A stretch of DNA of 64,000 nucleotides, taken from assembly GCA_001648575.1 (NCBI GenBank), contig LQXN01000066.1:124001-188000 (forward strand). The letters run 5' to 3'. The notes beneath the pieces were generated by a model, which was not told the origin of the DNA, searched no databases, and was given only the letters and a program-made list of their open reading frames with translations. The translations under genes and the position numbers were made by a program. Source of the stretch: Sutcliffiella horikoshii DSM 8719 (GTDB lineage: Bacteria > Bacillota > Bacilli > Bacillales > Bacillaceae_I). Numbering within the stretch: position 1 is the stretch's first letter; each line of letters starts with the position of its first letter. Below, one piece after another: positions 43,101 to 52,024 of the stretch.

Positions 43101-44548
43101 GATATGGAAAGTCTCATACTGTTCTAATGCTGCTGTTAAGTATTGCTGAGAAATACACACCAGAAGAGGTACACTATTACATCTTTGATTTCGGGAACGG
43201 AACATTGCTGCCGATTAGACAGCTTCCACATACTGCCGACTACTTCCTGATGGATGAAGAGCACAAGATTGAAAAATTCATGAGGATCCTTAAGGATGAA
43301 ATGGCCCGCCGGAAGAGCTTATTCCAGCAAAGGGAAGTTAGCTCGATTAAGATGTTTAATGCTATGAGTGAGGAAAAGTTGCCATTGATGTTCATGACCA
43401 TTGATAATTTTGATTTGATTAAAGAAGAAATGCAGGATTTGGAAATGCAGATCAATCAATTTGTTAGAGATGGTCAATCCCTTGGAATTTATATGATATT
43501 TACGGCAACAAGGGTCAACTCAATCAGGCAATCCCTAATGAACAACTTAAAAACAAAAATTGTCCATTATCTCATGGATAATAGTGAAGCTTTCACCATT
43601 CTTGGCAGAGTGCCTTATAGTCCAGAACCTGTCCCGGGACGTGCAATCATCAAAAAGGATGATGCTTATTTCTCTCAAGTTTTCTTGCCTGGAGACGGGA
43701 GCGACGACTTTGAGATTCTGGATTCCATTCGAAACGAAGTCAAGGCTATTAAAGAAAAATATACCGGGTACAAGGAGCCTCAGCCTGTTCCGATGCTTCC
43801 ATCTGATCTTAATATCATTAATTTTGCTAAGTATACAGAAGGGAAGATGAAGAACGGACTTGTCCCTATAGGACTTGATGAAGAGTTCGTACAGCCTGTA
43901 TTTATCAATTTCGATAAATACAAGCATTGCATGATCGTTGGACAAGCCCAAAAAGGAAAAACCAATGTGATGAAAGTGATTCTGAATTCAACCCTCGATC
44001 AAGGTGTTGACTCAATCGGACTATTCGATTCCTTTGATAGGAGCCTTTCTAACTATAATGAAGAAAATCGGGTAACATATCTCGAGACAAAAGAACAAAT
44101 CGGTACTTGGATTCAGGAAGTAGAGCAAAAGTTGTTCGATAGGGAAGCCGATTATCTTGAGAAAGTCCAATTCGGGGACACCTCTATGGATTACGCTCCA
44201 ATATTCCTTGTTGTTGACGGTTATGCGAGATTTGTTCAAACCTTGGATCCGATGCTGCAAGATAAGTTTGCAAGATTGATAAAGAACTATAGTCATCTAG
44301 GGTTTAATATCGTTGTATCAGGAAGCAATAATGATCTTTCTAAAGGCTATGATACATTAACGATGGAAGTGAAGCAGATACGTCAGGCAATGGTCCTGAT
44401 GAAAAAATCTGAACAGAACATCTTCACCTTGCCATATGAACGCAAGGAAGAAGAAATACAGCCTGGATATGGTTATTACGTTATTAATGGCAAGGAAATG
44501 AAAATACAGATTCCGCTTCGTGCCACTGAAAGGAAGGTATTCACATGA
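40127..44548 (+). CDS. essC: EssC/YukBA T7SS FtsK/SpoIIIE ATPase
   Basis: The GTG at 40127 follows GGGGTGAG and gives 1473 residues; an ATG at 40109 is also open. Two FHA-type domains cover about 1-180, two membrane helices 224-270, and three ATPase domains follow: D1 with G-T-T-G-S-G-K-S near 662 and Walker B L-F-L-I-S-D-E-F, D2 with G-S-S-G-Y-G-K-S near 988, and D3 with G-Q-A-Q-K-G-K-T near 1268. The glutamate-less D2/D3 Walker B sites (M-T-I-D, L-V-V-D) are typical. This motor drives T7SSb export and selects substrates. It overlaps esaA by four bases (ATGA). Confidence 0.95.
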   Translation: MKKIWLFYKDHYQKMNLTTNQCITIGKEMEDHLTVLSLPFNEGSVSVELEDEGFSVKQKDKQIGYGTTAKPFVWKETEEVLKLVVTEGTGSVKTYYIGNKKDAEISINETSLHLTRNFSGDWVVQSEGSTCYLNGCLLKGKAILEKGDLLLLSFSEIRFIEEDIIEVESTEDYVSNLTEMKSPQSEMKKKYPSYRRTPRMVYELPDEKVSLQFPSQESDDNNKGLWLIIMPPLIMLIVMGVVALVAPRGIFIIISMVMFMTTLITSTVQFFKEKANRKRREERRRRVYSLYLENKRRELQDLADKQTQVLTFHFPSFERMKYLTHQISDRIWERSMESHDFLQFRLGRGKVPSSYEISINSGDMANREIDDLLEQSQLMEKVYREIDHLPVVADLSKGAIGLIGKESVMKNEIHQIIGQLSFFHSYHDLRFVFIFNEKEYDQWEWVKWLPHFQLPQSFAKGLIYNEQTRDQLLSSIYEMLRERDLMEDKEKVLFSPHVVFIITEQQLIADHVILEYLEGNHKDLGISVIFAADSKESLSENIETLVRYINTQEGDILIQEKKAVSIPFRLDAHKREGNENFSRMLRTLDHQVGMTNSIPNSVSFLEMMKVKEVGKLPIKENWLSRESSKSLAVPIGLKGKEDISVLNLHEKAHGPHGLLAGTTGSGKSEFLQTYILSLAIHYHPHEVAFLLIDYKGGGMAQPFENMPHLLGVITNIEGSKNFSARALASIKSELKRRQRLFDQYKVNHINAYTDLYKQNKTEEPLPHLFLISDEFAELKAEEPEFIRELVSAARIGRSLGVHLILATQKPGGVIDEQIWSNARFRVALKVQDTDDSREILKNGDAASITVTGRGYLQVGNNEVYELFQSAWSGAPYLEDTSESEDEVAFVTDLGLVPLSDVSTTKRKKKSGKTEIDAVVEEIHSVQGKMGIRQLSSPWLPPLEGRLSRNNHSSQEAGIIPLALMDEPEKQSQTVYNYEMLEDGNIGIFGSSGYGKSHTVLMLLLSIAEKYTPEEVHYYIFDFGNGTLLPIRQLPHTADYFLMDEEHKIEKFMRILKDEMARRKSLFQQREVSSIKMFNAMSEEKLPLMFMTIDNFDLIKEEMQDLEMQINQFVRDGQSLGIYMIFTATRVNSIRQSLMNNLKTKIVHYLMDNSEAFTILGRVPYSPEPVPGRAIIKKDDAYFSQVFLPGDGSDDFEILDSIRNEVKAIKEKYTGYKEPQPVPMLPSDLNIINFAKYTEGKMKNGLVPIGLDEEFVQPVFINFDKYKHCMIVGQAQKGKTNVMKVILNSTLDQGVDSIGLFDSFDRSLSNYNEENRVTYLETKEQIGTWIQEVEQKLFDREADYLEKVQFGDTSMDYAPIFLVVDGYARFVQTLDPMLQDKFARLIKNYSHLGFNIVVSGSNNDLSKGYDTLTMEVKQIRQAMVLMKKSEQNIFTLPYERKEEEIQPGYGYYVINGKEMKIQIPLRATERKVFT

Positions 44549-47403
44549 CGGGAAAAACCACCTATATCATTAAAATGGTGTTGGTTGTTCTCCTTATCCT
44601 CGTAACACCAGCTATTTTCTTTGGATCTGTCGGAGACAATCCGATGAAGGTTGAACGAACCGCTTCTAGAGTTATAGCTGTGGTAAACGAAGATACTGGG
44701 ATGGAAAAGGAAGACAAAGCCCTTGAATTTGGTAAAGAAATTTCTACTATCTTTGATGAAAATTCAAGATATGAATGGACAGTCATCGGCCGCAGTGCAG
44801 CTGTAAATGGATTGAAAGATTCCAGATATGATGCTGTCGTTTATATTCCTTCCAACTTTTCAACCAACATCATGACCTATGAAAGCATGCAACCGGTTAA
44901 GGCGAACTTTGAATATACCGTTCAAGACCAGTTGAATACAGTTGACCGGGAAAGGGTTTTAAGGGAGATTGAGAAAGCGACCGGAAGGGTGAATAGCAGA
45001 ATTTCCACCCTTTACTGGACGTATGTCTCACAGGATTTAGAAAATGTACGAGCTCACTTTGATACCATTTTACAGAAGGAAATAGACTTTCAGAATGCGA
45101 TGCTTGCTTTCTATAAACCTACTTCCTTGAATCTTGCAAATGAGATTGAAAGACAACGCTCTATGTTGGAAAACCTTCAATCAACAGTAACAACTGTCAG
45201 TGAAGAGGCACCGGGTAGAGAAAATAGTGTCCAGCAATTTGAACAGAACCTTACTTCCTTTGTGCAGTTTGTAGAGGAATTCAAGGAATATCAGAATAAC
45301 CAACAAGATATGCTGCAACAGTTGCAGGATGAGAGTATAAGCAATATTCAACTTCTTGCAAATGTCCAGCCTTCCAGACATGGGGAAATGCAGGATTATC
45401 TGTCACAGGAAGGCAGAGAGATAAATGCAGGTCTGCAATCTATCAATGATAGTATGGAAGAGAATAATGTAGCACTTGGTGCACTTTCAAACCTAAGACA
45501 ATCCGAAGTCGGCAGGCAGACAGGTGAAATGAAAACCTTCCTGGAAAAACAGGAAGAGATCGCAATGCTACAAAAAACTACACAACTGAATAAGTTAGAA
45601 GACAGCATTGATGAATTGAAGAAAGAACTTGAAAAAGAAGGGGAAAACGACCCTGGGGAGCCAGAAAATCCTGCCACTGCCTCCACTTCTTCCGTTAATA
45701 AAACAAGAGAGAAGACATCTACAGAAGAGATTCCGGATGAGAAAAAACTTGAAAAAGAAATTGAAGAACTTAACAAAATTGCTAATGATATAACTAGCTT
45801 CAAGCAGGAGTTGGGAACTCTAATTCCTGAAGATTTACTCGATAGTTTACTACCTTTGTCTACATTATCTTCGAGAATTTCAACAGTGGAAGCAAACCTA
45901 AGAGAATTGGATAAAGAAGAGAATCCCTTAACACCAATTATCAAACAATTGGAAGAACAAATACTAGCTTTGGAAGAGGAGATTGCTTTGTTCCTCGTTC
46001 AGATCTCCGAGCTTGAAGAAGAAATAGAATCACTGGAAGGTGTTAAAAAATCTTTAACAAATAATTTAAGGACAGTCATCAATGAAATAGAAAAGAAAGA
46101 AGAAGATATACTGAAACAAATTGAAAAACAAGATAAATCCAGGTTTAAGAGAATCGATGAAGTGTTTAAAAGATCTATCAATAATACAAGCACTAAAGAC
46201 TTGTTAAACTACCATTCTTCCCTCATACAATTTGAACAGACATTGAACAGAGATGTAACTGAAGATGTAGAAGAGCTACTCAAAGATATTGAAGAAATCT
46301 TAGTGGTATCTACTTCCGAACAAGAAGAATGGGATGGATTATCAGCAGCCATTCCGTCCACCATGAACGACATGCAGTCACTCCAAGACAATTTTTCTGC
46401 CTTCATGGAGGAATACAGGGTAAATATTGATGAACAACAATCTTCCATCATGAATGACATCTCTTCATTGGAAGAGAGTGCAAGTTCTGTCATGGAACAG
46501 GTTCGTTTGTTCGCGGCTAACGAGCCTGCACCTACGGAAGGAAATGATGGGAATACTGTTGTGAACAAGCAGCAGACCATCAGCCAAGAATTGTTAACAT
46601 TGAATGACTTAGTGACTTCAGTCGGTGAGAGTCAGTCCAATATTGTCTCTTATACGACAGAGCTACAAACCAATGTGGAAAGTGTTCAAAGCGATGCAGA
46701 TACATTAAACGCTAAGTGGGCGGAAAATGTGGATGCAACTAAAATGTACCGGGATGACATTTTTAATGTCCTAGGAAATGCATATGTAGATGGCCAAAAG
46801 AACGGTCCTGTTTATGATCACCTTTCCAATCCATTGCAAATAAGCGGAGATGCAGCAACTGGCACCGAGGCTAATAGAATTCCTCCTGTCGTGGTTCTAG
46901 CAATCATCCTTATTAGCAGCTTATTAATCGGATATTTCAGTCATTACTTTAATAATGCACCGTTGCTTGTTCAGGGGTCTATGTTTATTCTACTGAATAT
47001 CATCGTTGGTTTGATTATCAGTTTATATGGATTAAACATATATCCTTTAGCAGAGGACCGAGCCATTCAGTGGTCCATTTTCACCATTCTTTTGCTTACA
47101 GCTGCATCAGCGGTTGTATTGACTGGATTCAGTATTGGTAAACTTGTTGGCTGGATTGCAAGTGTGGGATTGGTGATATTCTTTATCAGCCCATTCCTTT
47201 CATTAACAGCACCGAATATCAACTATGAAGATCCGATGTCACGGGTATACATGTCCATTCAATATGGTTCAAGCTCGCTCTTTATGGGAGCGGTTATCAC
47301 ATTGATTGTCCTTCTGTTGTTGCTTCTTGTCATACCTCAAATGGTGAAACTGATTAAGAGTAACCGTGATAAAAAGAATGCAGATGAAGTTTATGAAGCT
47401 TAG
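44545..47403 (+). CDS. esaA: EsaA/YueB T7SS membrane protein
   Basis: The 952-residue protein has one membrane helix at residues 7-25, a long extracellular region (about 30-780) that is highly coiled-coil (E, Q, L-rich from 370 to 600), and five helices at about 785-935. Topology and position match EsaA/YueB, the stalk-like component that projects through the wall and, in B. subtilis, is the SPP1 phage receptor. Between 375 and 400 lies a low-complexity P, E and S stretch. It is slightly shorter than B. subtilis YueB (1076). It overlaps essC by four bases. Confidence 0.92.
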   Translation: MTGKTTYIIKMVLVVLLILVTPAIFFGSVGDNPMKVERTASRVIAVVNEDTGMEKEDKALEFGKEISTIFDENSRYEWTVIGRSAAVNGLKDSRYDAVVYIPSNFSTNIMTYESMQPVKANFEYTVQDQLNTVDRERVLREIEKATGRVNSRISTLYWTYVSQDLENVRAHFDTILQKEIDFQNAMLAFYKPTSLNLANEIERQRSMLENLQSTVTTVSEEAPGRENSVQQFEQNLTSFVQFVEEFKEYQNNQQDMLQQLQDESISNIQLLANVQPSRHGEMQDYLSQEGREINAGLQSINDSMEENNVALGALSNLRQSEVGRQTGEMKTFLEKQEEIAMLQKTTQLNKLEDSIDELKKELEKEGENDPGEPENPATASTSSVNKTREKTSTEEIPDEKKLEKEIEELNKIANDITSFKQELGTLIPEDLLDSLLPLSTLSSRISTVEANLRELDKEENPLTPIIKQLEEQILALEEEIALFLVQISELEEEIESLEGVKKSLTNNLRTVINEIEKKEEDILKQIEKQDKSRFKRIDEVFKRSINNTSTKDLLNYHSSLIQFEQTLNRDVTEDVEELLKDIEEILVVSTSEQEEWDGLSAAIPSTMNDMQSLQDNFSAFMEEYRVNIDEQQSSIMNDISSLEESASSVMEQVRLFAANEPAPTEGNDGNTVVNKQQTISQELLTLNDLVTSVGESQSNIVSYTTELQTNVESVQSDADTLNAKWAENVDATKMYRDDIFNVLGNAYVDGQKNGPVYDHLSNPLQISGDAATGTEANRIPPVVVLAIILISSLLIGYFSHYFNNAPLLVQGSMFILLNIIVGLIISLYGLNIYPLAEDRAIQWSIFTILLLTAASAVVLTGFSIGKLVGWIASVGLVIFFISPFLSLTAPNINYEDPMSRVYMSIQYGSSSLFMGAVITLIVLLLLLLVIPQMVKLIKSNRDKKNADEVYEA

Positions 47404-47875
47404 AATTACTTTTCTTTTAGCGATAGTGACCATTTTTGGTTCCTTGCTGACACTGAACGACACGGTAAAGCATGCTGATTCTGATATCGAATCTCTTAAA
47501 CCAAACAGTTATCAGAAAAGGGATTTCAGGGAAAATACAAATTTCTTGCGAGAAAATAATCTCAATGAGCGCAGGGAGTCCGTACCTGAAGAGCAAAAAT
47601 TATTAACGTTCAAACAGAGGGAGAAGAAAGCCGAAGAAGACTTCATCGGTTCGCTCTTTACTACTGACGAAGAGAAATCTACGACTATTCAGGCAACTTC
47701 AGCTGAATTTAAACTCTTTACACAGCAAGATACCTCCAGGTACCAAGCTGTTGTAGCAGCTGAAAGCTCTTCAAAGACGAACAGCATAATCATTCTTTTG
47801 TATGGATTTCTGGCAATAGCAGTTATCCTATTACTAGCTCTAATCCTACCAAGGATGGCCAAAGGAAAAAGCTGA
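47393..47875 (+). CDS. essA: EssA/YueC T7SS membrane protein
   Basis: Two hydrophobic segments, at residues 1-22 and about 130-153, enclose a charged outer region, giving 160 residues from the ATG at 47393; GTG or ATG codons at 47366, 47378 and 47384 are also in frame and none has a clear site. Topology, length and position after esaA match EssA/YueC, a core component of unknown mechanism. Its start lies inside the esaA frame, so it is translationally coupled. Confidence 0.75.
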   Translation: MKLRITFLLAIVTIFGSLLTLNDTVKHADSDIESLKPNSYQKRDFRENTNFLRENNLNERRESVPEEQKLLTFKQREKKAEEDFIGSLFTTDEEKSTTIQATSAEFKLFTQQDTSRYQAVVAAESSSKTNSIIILLYGFLAIAVILLLALILPRMAKGKS

Positions 47876-47882
47876 CATTAGA

Positions 47883-47905
47883 ACCCTCTCTTCCAGAGAG
47901 GGTTT
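47883..47905 (+). terminator. Terminator, first copy (left of repeat copy B)
   Basis: ACCCTCTC (47883-47890) pairs with GAGAGGGT (around 47896-47903), followed by TT. The same hairpin recurs at 48113-48140. Confidence 0.75.
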
Positions 47906-48112
47906 CAGTGTGTAGACAAAGCTTAAAATAATGAAATTCCCTAGTTGATCGTAGTGGAAGGAGCGTAGACTCCTGCGGGAGGAAGGGACAGGTAAGACCC
48001 CTCAGGCAAAGTGAGGAGGCTTACGGACCGCCCGCTGGAAAGCGAACTCCTGCAACGGAGATCAACTGTTCCAACAGATAACTCAACTGATTTTTAGTTT
48101 GTCAACAGTCTG
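47906..48112 (+). repeat. Terminator-flanked interspersed element, copy B
   Basis: CAGTGTGTAGACAAA (47906-47920) and TTTGTCAACAGTCTG (48098-48112) are identical to the ends of copy A. The core closes through AGTTGATC (47943)/GATCAACT (48060) and GGAG (47960)/CTCC (48047). Copy A has GGCGC/GCGCC at the same place, so the pair changed on both sides. Confidence 0.8.
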
Positions 48113-48140
48113 AACCCTCTCTTATCCAGAGAGGGTTTTA
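48113..48140 (+). terminator. Terminator, second copy (right of repeat copy B)
   Basis: ACCCTCTC (48114-48121) pairs with GAGAGGGT (48129-48136) and continues TTTATT. It ends the T7SS operon after the repeat. Confidence 0.8.
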
Positions 48141-48225
48141 TTTATTTATCAATAGATAAAAAATTCAAAAGAATAAGAAAATAAGATACAATAAGGTTAT
48201 AATGTGACAAGAAGGTGGAAAGTCC

Positions 48226-50307
48226 GTGATTTCATTAAAAGAAATGATAACGCCAATTCCATATCAAATTAAAGAAGATACAACTCTCGTCGAAGCATTA
48301 AGTATCATGAAAGAAGAGAAACACAATCTCTTGCCTGTAGTAGATAATCATGAAAAATTAATAGGGGTCTTTACAAGAAGCAAGCTTTATCAAATGATAC
48401 AGGAAGAAAAATCACTTCAAACCCCCATAAAGGAATATATAAAGAATGATGTCTATTCTTTACGGATAGACACCAATTTTGAAGACTTGGAGAAAATAGT
48501 CCGACATAGTTCAGTTGGGACTGGTGTGGTCGTTGATATGGAAAACAGGGTCCTTGGCTTGTTTACTAAAGCAGATATGGTGATGGGTCTATTGAGCACT
48601 ACTAATACTCTAAAGGACCAATTGGACACCGTGATAGAGAACTCGAATATTGGAGTAATGATGACAGATGGGCAAGAGAAAATTGTGTACGGGAATAATC
48701 GTTTTTGGGACATGACGGGGTTGAACAGAAAGAATAGTTGGAATATGCCCGTGACTAAAGAGCTTCCCGAAGTACATGAACTCTTTGAAAAAAAGCAATA
48801 TAATAATCCAGTAACCATAAAGAGACTACAATCAATTCTAACCATTAATACCTATCAAACAGTCCGGAATCAGACAGGGTACATTATTCTTTTACATGAT
48901 ATTTCAGAGTTGGAAGGCATAGCGGCAGAGCTTGAATCAGTGAAAAATTTAAAACAATCTCTTCAAACGGCGATGGAACATGCTTATGATGGAATTTTGA
49001 TGGCAGATGACCAACAGTCAATCCAAATGGTCAGCCCCTCTATGTTGGAGTTGTTTAACTTAGAGTATAAGGATGTATTACATAAAAAAACAGAAGAAGT
49101 CTTTCCGCATTTTAAATTATCAAATGTATATGAAACAGAAGAAGCTGATGTTAGTGATTTCCATGAGATAAATGGAATCAAGTATATCATTCACCGAATC
49201 CCAGTCATACAAGAAGGTAGGGTTGTGGGGGCGATTGTGAAAATCATGTACAGGCAACTGAATGAAGTCAATGAACTTTTTAAAAGGCTTCAAAAAGCAG
49301 AAAACAAAGCAAGCTTCTACCATACAGAATTGAAGAAATCGGAAAATGCAAGATTTACTTGGGATCATATCATAAGTGAAGATTCAGTGATGGAAAAAAT
49401 AAAAAAGAGTGCTGCGAAAGCGGCGAAGGGCCGGTCAACCATATTAATCAGAGGTGAAAGCGGGACTGGCAAGGAGCTGTTTGCACATGCTGCCCATAAC
49501 AGTTCTGCCAGGAAAGACGGGAAGTTTATTGTAGTAAACTGTGCGGCAATACCAGAAGATTTATTAGAATCGGAATTCTTCGGGTATGAGGATGGAGCTT
49601 TTACAGGGGCAAGATCGCGAGGGAAGATCGGCAAGTTCGACTTAGCTAATGGAGGAACCTTATTTTTAGATGAGATCGGGGACATGTCATTGAATCTTCA
49701 AGCCAAACTGCTCAGGGTTTTGCAGGAAAGAGAATTTTATCGGGTCGGCGGAACGAAAAGAATTCATGTGGATGTAAGGATAATCGCAGCAACCAATCGT
49801 AACCTGGAAAGAATGGTCAAAGAAGGGTCGTTCCGTGAAGACCTTTACTACCGGTTGAATGTAATTTCCTTATTTATTCCGCCTCTTCGTGAAAGGATGA
49901 AGGACATACACGTTCTTTCTGAAAAAATAATGAGTGAGCTTAACCGGGTCATTGGTACAAGCATTACCGGGTTTGAAACTCAGGCAAAACAAATCCTGAT
50001 GGCTTATCAATGGCCAGGAAATGTCCGTGAACTACGAAATGTGATGGAACGGGCGATGACGTTTGCTGAACATGGGAAAATCAAAGTGGAGGACCTGCCG
50101 GATTATATGCTAGGAAATACAGAGCAGATTTTGCAGGAAATTGCTGTTACAAAAGAAGAGTCTATGGTTGAGAGTGCTGAGAGACAAGCGATTGAGACAG
50201 CATTGACAAAAACAATGGGCAATAAAGCAAAGGCAGCAAAGATGCTTGGAATCAGTAGATCAAGTCTTTATGATAAATTGAAGAAATACCAATTCAATGA
50301 GAAGTGA
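48226..50307 (+). CDS. Sigma-54-dependent activator with CBS and PAS domains
   Basis: The 693-residue protein begins at a GTG eight bases after AGGTGG. Two CBS domains (about 1-120) and two PAS domains (about 125-215 and 245-350) precede a sigma-54 AAA+ domain with Walker A G-E-S-G-T-G-K-E (near 411), the sigma-54 contact loop G-A-F-T-G-A (near 456) and L-D-E-I-G-D. The C-terminus is a Fis-type helix-turn-helix (A-A-K-M-L-G-I-S-R-S-S-L-Y). The GAFTGA loop is complete, so it should activate the -24/-12 promoter at 50435. CBS domains may bind adenylates or CoA; this is inferred. Confidence 0.9.
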   Translation: MISLKEMITPIPYQIKEDTTLVEALSIMKEEKHNLLPVVDNHEKLIGVFTRSKLYQMIQEEKSLQTPIKEYIKNDVYSLRIDTNFEDLEKIVRHSSVGTGVVVDMENRVLGLFTKADMVMGLLSTTNTLKDQLDTVIENSNIGVMMTDGQEKIVYGNNRFWDMTGLNRKNSWNMPVTKELPEVHELFEKKQYNNPVTIKRLQSILTINTYQTVRNQTGYIILLHDISELEGIAAELESVKNLKQSLQTAMEHAYDGILMADDQQSIQMVSPSMLELFNLEYKDVLHKKTEEVFPHFKLSNVYETEEADVSDFHEINGIKYIIHRIPVIQEGRVVGAIVKIMYRQLNEVNELFKRLQKAENKASFYHTELKKSENARFTWDHIISEDSVMEKIKKSAAKAAKGRSTILIRGESGTGKELFAHAAHNSSARKDGKFIVVNCAAIPEDLLESEFFGYEDGAFTGARSRGKIGKFDLANGGTLFLDEIGDMSLNLQAKLLRVLQEREFYRVGGTKRIHVDVRIIAATNRNLERMVKEGSFREDLYYRLNVISLFIPPLRERMKDIHVLSEKIMSELNRVIGTSITGFETQAKQILMAYQWPGNVRELRNVMERAMTFAEHGKIKVEDLPDYMLGNTEQILQEIAVTKEESMVESAERQAIETALTKTMGNKAKAAKMLGISRSSLYDKLKKYQFNEK

Positions 50308-50353
50308 ATTCATTTGTGCTTTCGATTTTTATAGGTATACAGTTTCTACATAG

Positions 50354-50380
50354 AAGCGTCCAGAAATTGGACGCTTTTTT
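50354..50380 (+). terminator. Terminator of the activator gene
   Basis: AAGCGTCC (50354-50361) pairs with GGACGCTT (50369-50376), followed by T5. Confidence 0.85.
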
Positions 50381-50434
50381 GTATGGTTGGGCGGTTAAAG
50401 AAGGTAGCATGATATATAACTTGTTTTATTGTTT

Positions 50435-50450
50435 TGGCACAATTCTTGCA
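50435..50450 (+). promoter_or_regulatory. Sigma-54 (-24/-12) promoter of the acyl-CoA operon
   Basis: TGGCACAATTCTTGCA matches TGGCAC-n5-TTGC exactly, with ten bases between GG and GC. It lies 39 bases before the ATG of the first ligase and downstream of the sigma-54 activator. The short palindrome TTCTACATAGAA at 50344-50355 could be an activator site but overlaps the terminator. Confidence 0.88.
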
Positions 50451-50488
50451 TAAATATCATCGAAGACAATGAAAAGGGAGGAACGTGT

Positions 50489-52012
50489 ATGAACATTGGA
50501 ATGTATTTGTCTCAAAATGCCAGAAAGGTGCCCAAAAAACTTGCGATCAATTGTGAAGGGAGACAGTATAATTATGATCAGTTTAATAAGGAAGTAAATA
50601 AACTTGCTCACGGCTTGTTAGACCTGGGTGTCACAAAAGGTGATAAAGTCGCTTTCATGATGAAAAATTCGGATACCTTTGTCTTCTCTTATTTTGCAGG
50701 TGCAAAGATTGGGGCTGTTATCGTACCGATGAACTTTCGCTTAACATCCTCTGAAATTCAGTATATTTTAGTGCAGTCAGAAGCGAATGTAGTAATCTGT
50801 GACGAAGAGTTTGAAGAAACCATTACAAAAGCGATGGCAGTCAGTGATGTGGAAAAGGTAGTTGTGGTAGGTACACCGACAGTTGCTGAAAACAGATCAT
50901 ACAAGGAAGTGCTATCGTCTAACCAAGAGGATCCAGAAGTAGAGGTTCTTGAAACGGATGATTTAGAGATTCTGTATACATCCGGCACGACCGGTCGTCC
51001 CAAAGGTGCCCTGTTCGACCACCGACGAATCTTCAATGTCGGCCTTTCCATGATGATCAGTATGGGAATAAATCAGCAGGAGCGCTTTCTACATATTGCA
51101 CCATTGTTCCATTCTGCACAGCTGAATTTATTCCTTGTATCAGGGACGGTACTTGGAGCGACACATTTCATCCATCGTGATTTTCATCCAGTCCATACAC
51201 TTCAAGCGATACAAGAACACAAGATCACTCATTTCTTTGGTGTCCCTGCCATGTTCAATTTCCTTTTACAAGTACCGAATGCGGACAGCTACGATCTTTC
51301 TTCCATCAAGCGTTGTGGCTATGGAGCGGCACCAATGGCACCTGAGCTTGTGAAAAAGAGCATGAACTTATTCAAAAACGACCAATTTTTCAATCTGTGC
51401 GGTTTAACTGAAGCTGGTCCGAACGGGATTCTGCTAGACCCTAATGGTCACAAAAAATATCTAGGGAAAAATGGGAAACCTTCGTTTTTAACGGAAGCAA
51501 GAGTAGTGGATGAAACTGGACAGGAAATTGAAGTCGGCGCAGTGGGGGAATTAGTCCTAAAAGGTGAATCCATCATGAAAGAATATTATAAAAAACCGGA
51601 AGAAACGAAGGCGGCTTTAAAAGATGGGTGGTTATATACAGGAGATTTGGCCACCGTTGACGAAGAAGGTAATATCACCTTGGTGGACCGCAAAAAAGAC
51701 ATGATTATTTCGGGAGGGGAAAACGTCTACTCCATTGAGGTGGAGGAAGTGTTGTACGAGCACCCTCAAGTTCTCGAGGCGGCTATTATCGGACTACCTG
51801 ATGAGGTATGGGGAGAAGCGGTATGTGCAGTGGTTGTTCCTCATAAAGATCAAGTGGTCAATGAAGAGGAATTAAAACAGTTCTGCCGTCAGAAGCTTGC
51901 GGGCTACAAGGTTCCACGAAGAATTTTTGTGGAAGAGATGCTCCCTAGAAATGCATCCGGAAAAATACTGAAATACCAACTGAGACAGCAATTAAATCAA
52001 GTAAATGCATAG
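50489..52012 (+). CDS. Acyl-CoA synthetase 1 (AMP-binding)
   Basis: The 507-residue protein has the AMP-binding motif Y-T-S-G-T-T-G-R-P-K-G (about 162-172), Y-G-A-A-P-M-A-P (about 279), G-W-L-Y-T-G-D-L (about 381) and C-terminal P-R-N-A-S-G-K (about 490) containing the conserved lysine. It would ligate CoA to a fatty or similar acid through an acyl-adenylate. The ATG at 50489 follows GGGAGG by seven bases. It is the first gene of the sigma-54 operon; the two other ligases share its layout but are diverged. The chain length of the substrate is unknown. Confidence 0.88.
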   Translation: MNIGMYLSQNARKVPKKLAINCEGRQYNYDQFNKEVNKLAHGLLDLGVTKGDKVAFMMKNSDTFVFSYFAGAKIGAVIVPMNFRLTSSEIQYILVQSEANVVICDEEFEETITKAMAVSDVEKVVVVGTPTVAENRSYKEVLSSNQEDPEVEVLETDDLEILYTSGTTGRPKGALFDHRRIFNVGLSMMISMGINQQERFLHIAPLFHSAQLNLFLVSGTVLGATHFIHRDFHPVHTLQAIQEHKITHFFGVPAMFNFLLQVPNADSYDLSSIKRCGYGAAPMAPELVKKSMNLFKNDQFFNLCGLTEAGPNGILLDPNGHKKYLGKNGKPSFLTEARVVDETGQEIEVGAVGELVLKGESIMKEYYKKPEETKAALKDGWLYTGDLATVDEEGNITLVDRKKDMIISGGENVYSIEVEEVLYEHPQVLEAAIIGLPDEVWGEAVCAVVVPHKDQVVNEEELKQFCRQKLAGYKVPRRIFVEEMLPRNASGKILKYQLRQQLNQVNA

Positions 52013-52024
52013 GGGTGGAGTAAT

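Noticed and set aside
45396-45944. 182-codon open frame antisense to esaA
   Set aside because: It overlaps a well-supported coiled-coil gene; the serine- and phenylalanine-rich product is the usual shadow of E/K/Q-rich coding DNA and has no ribosome binding site.
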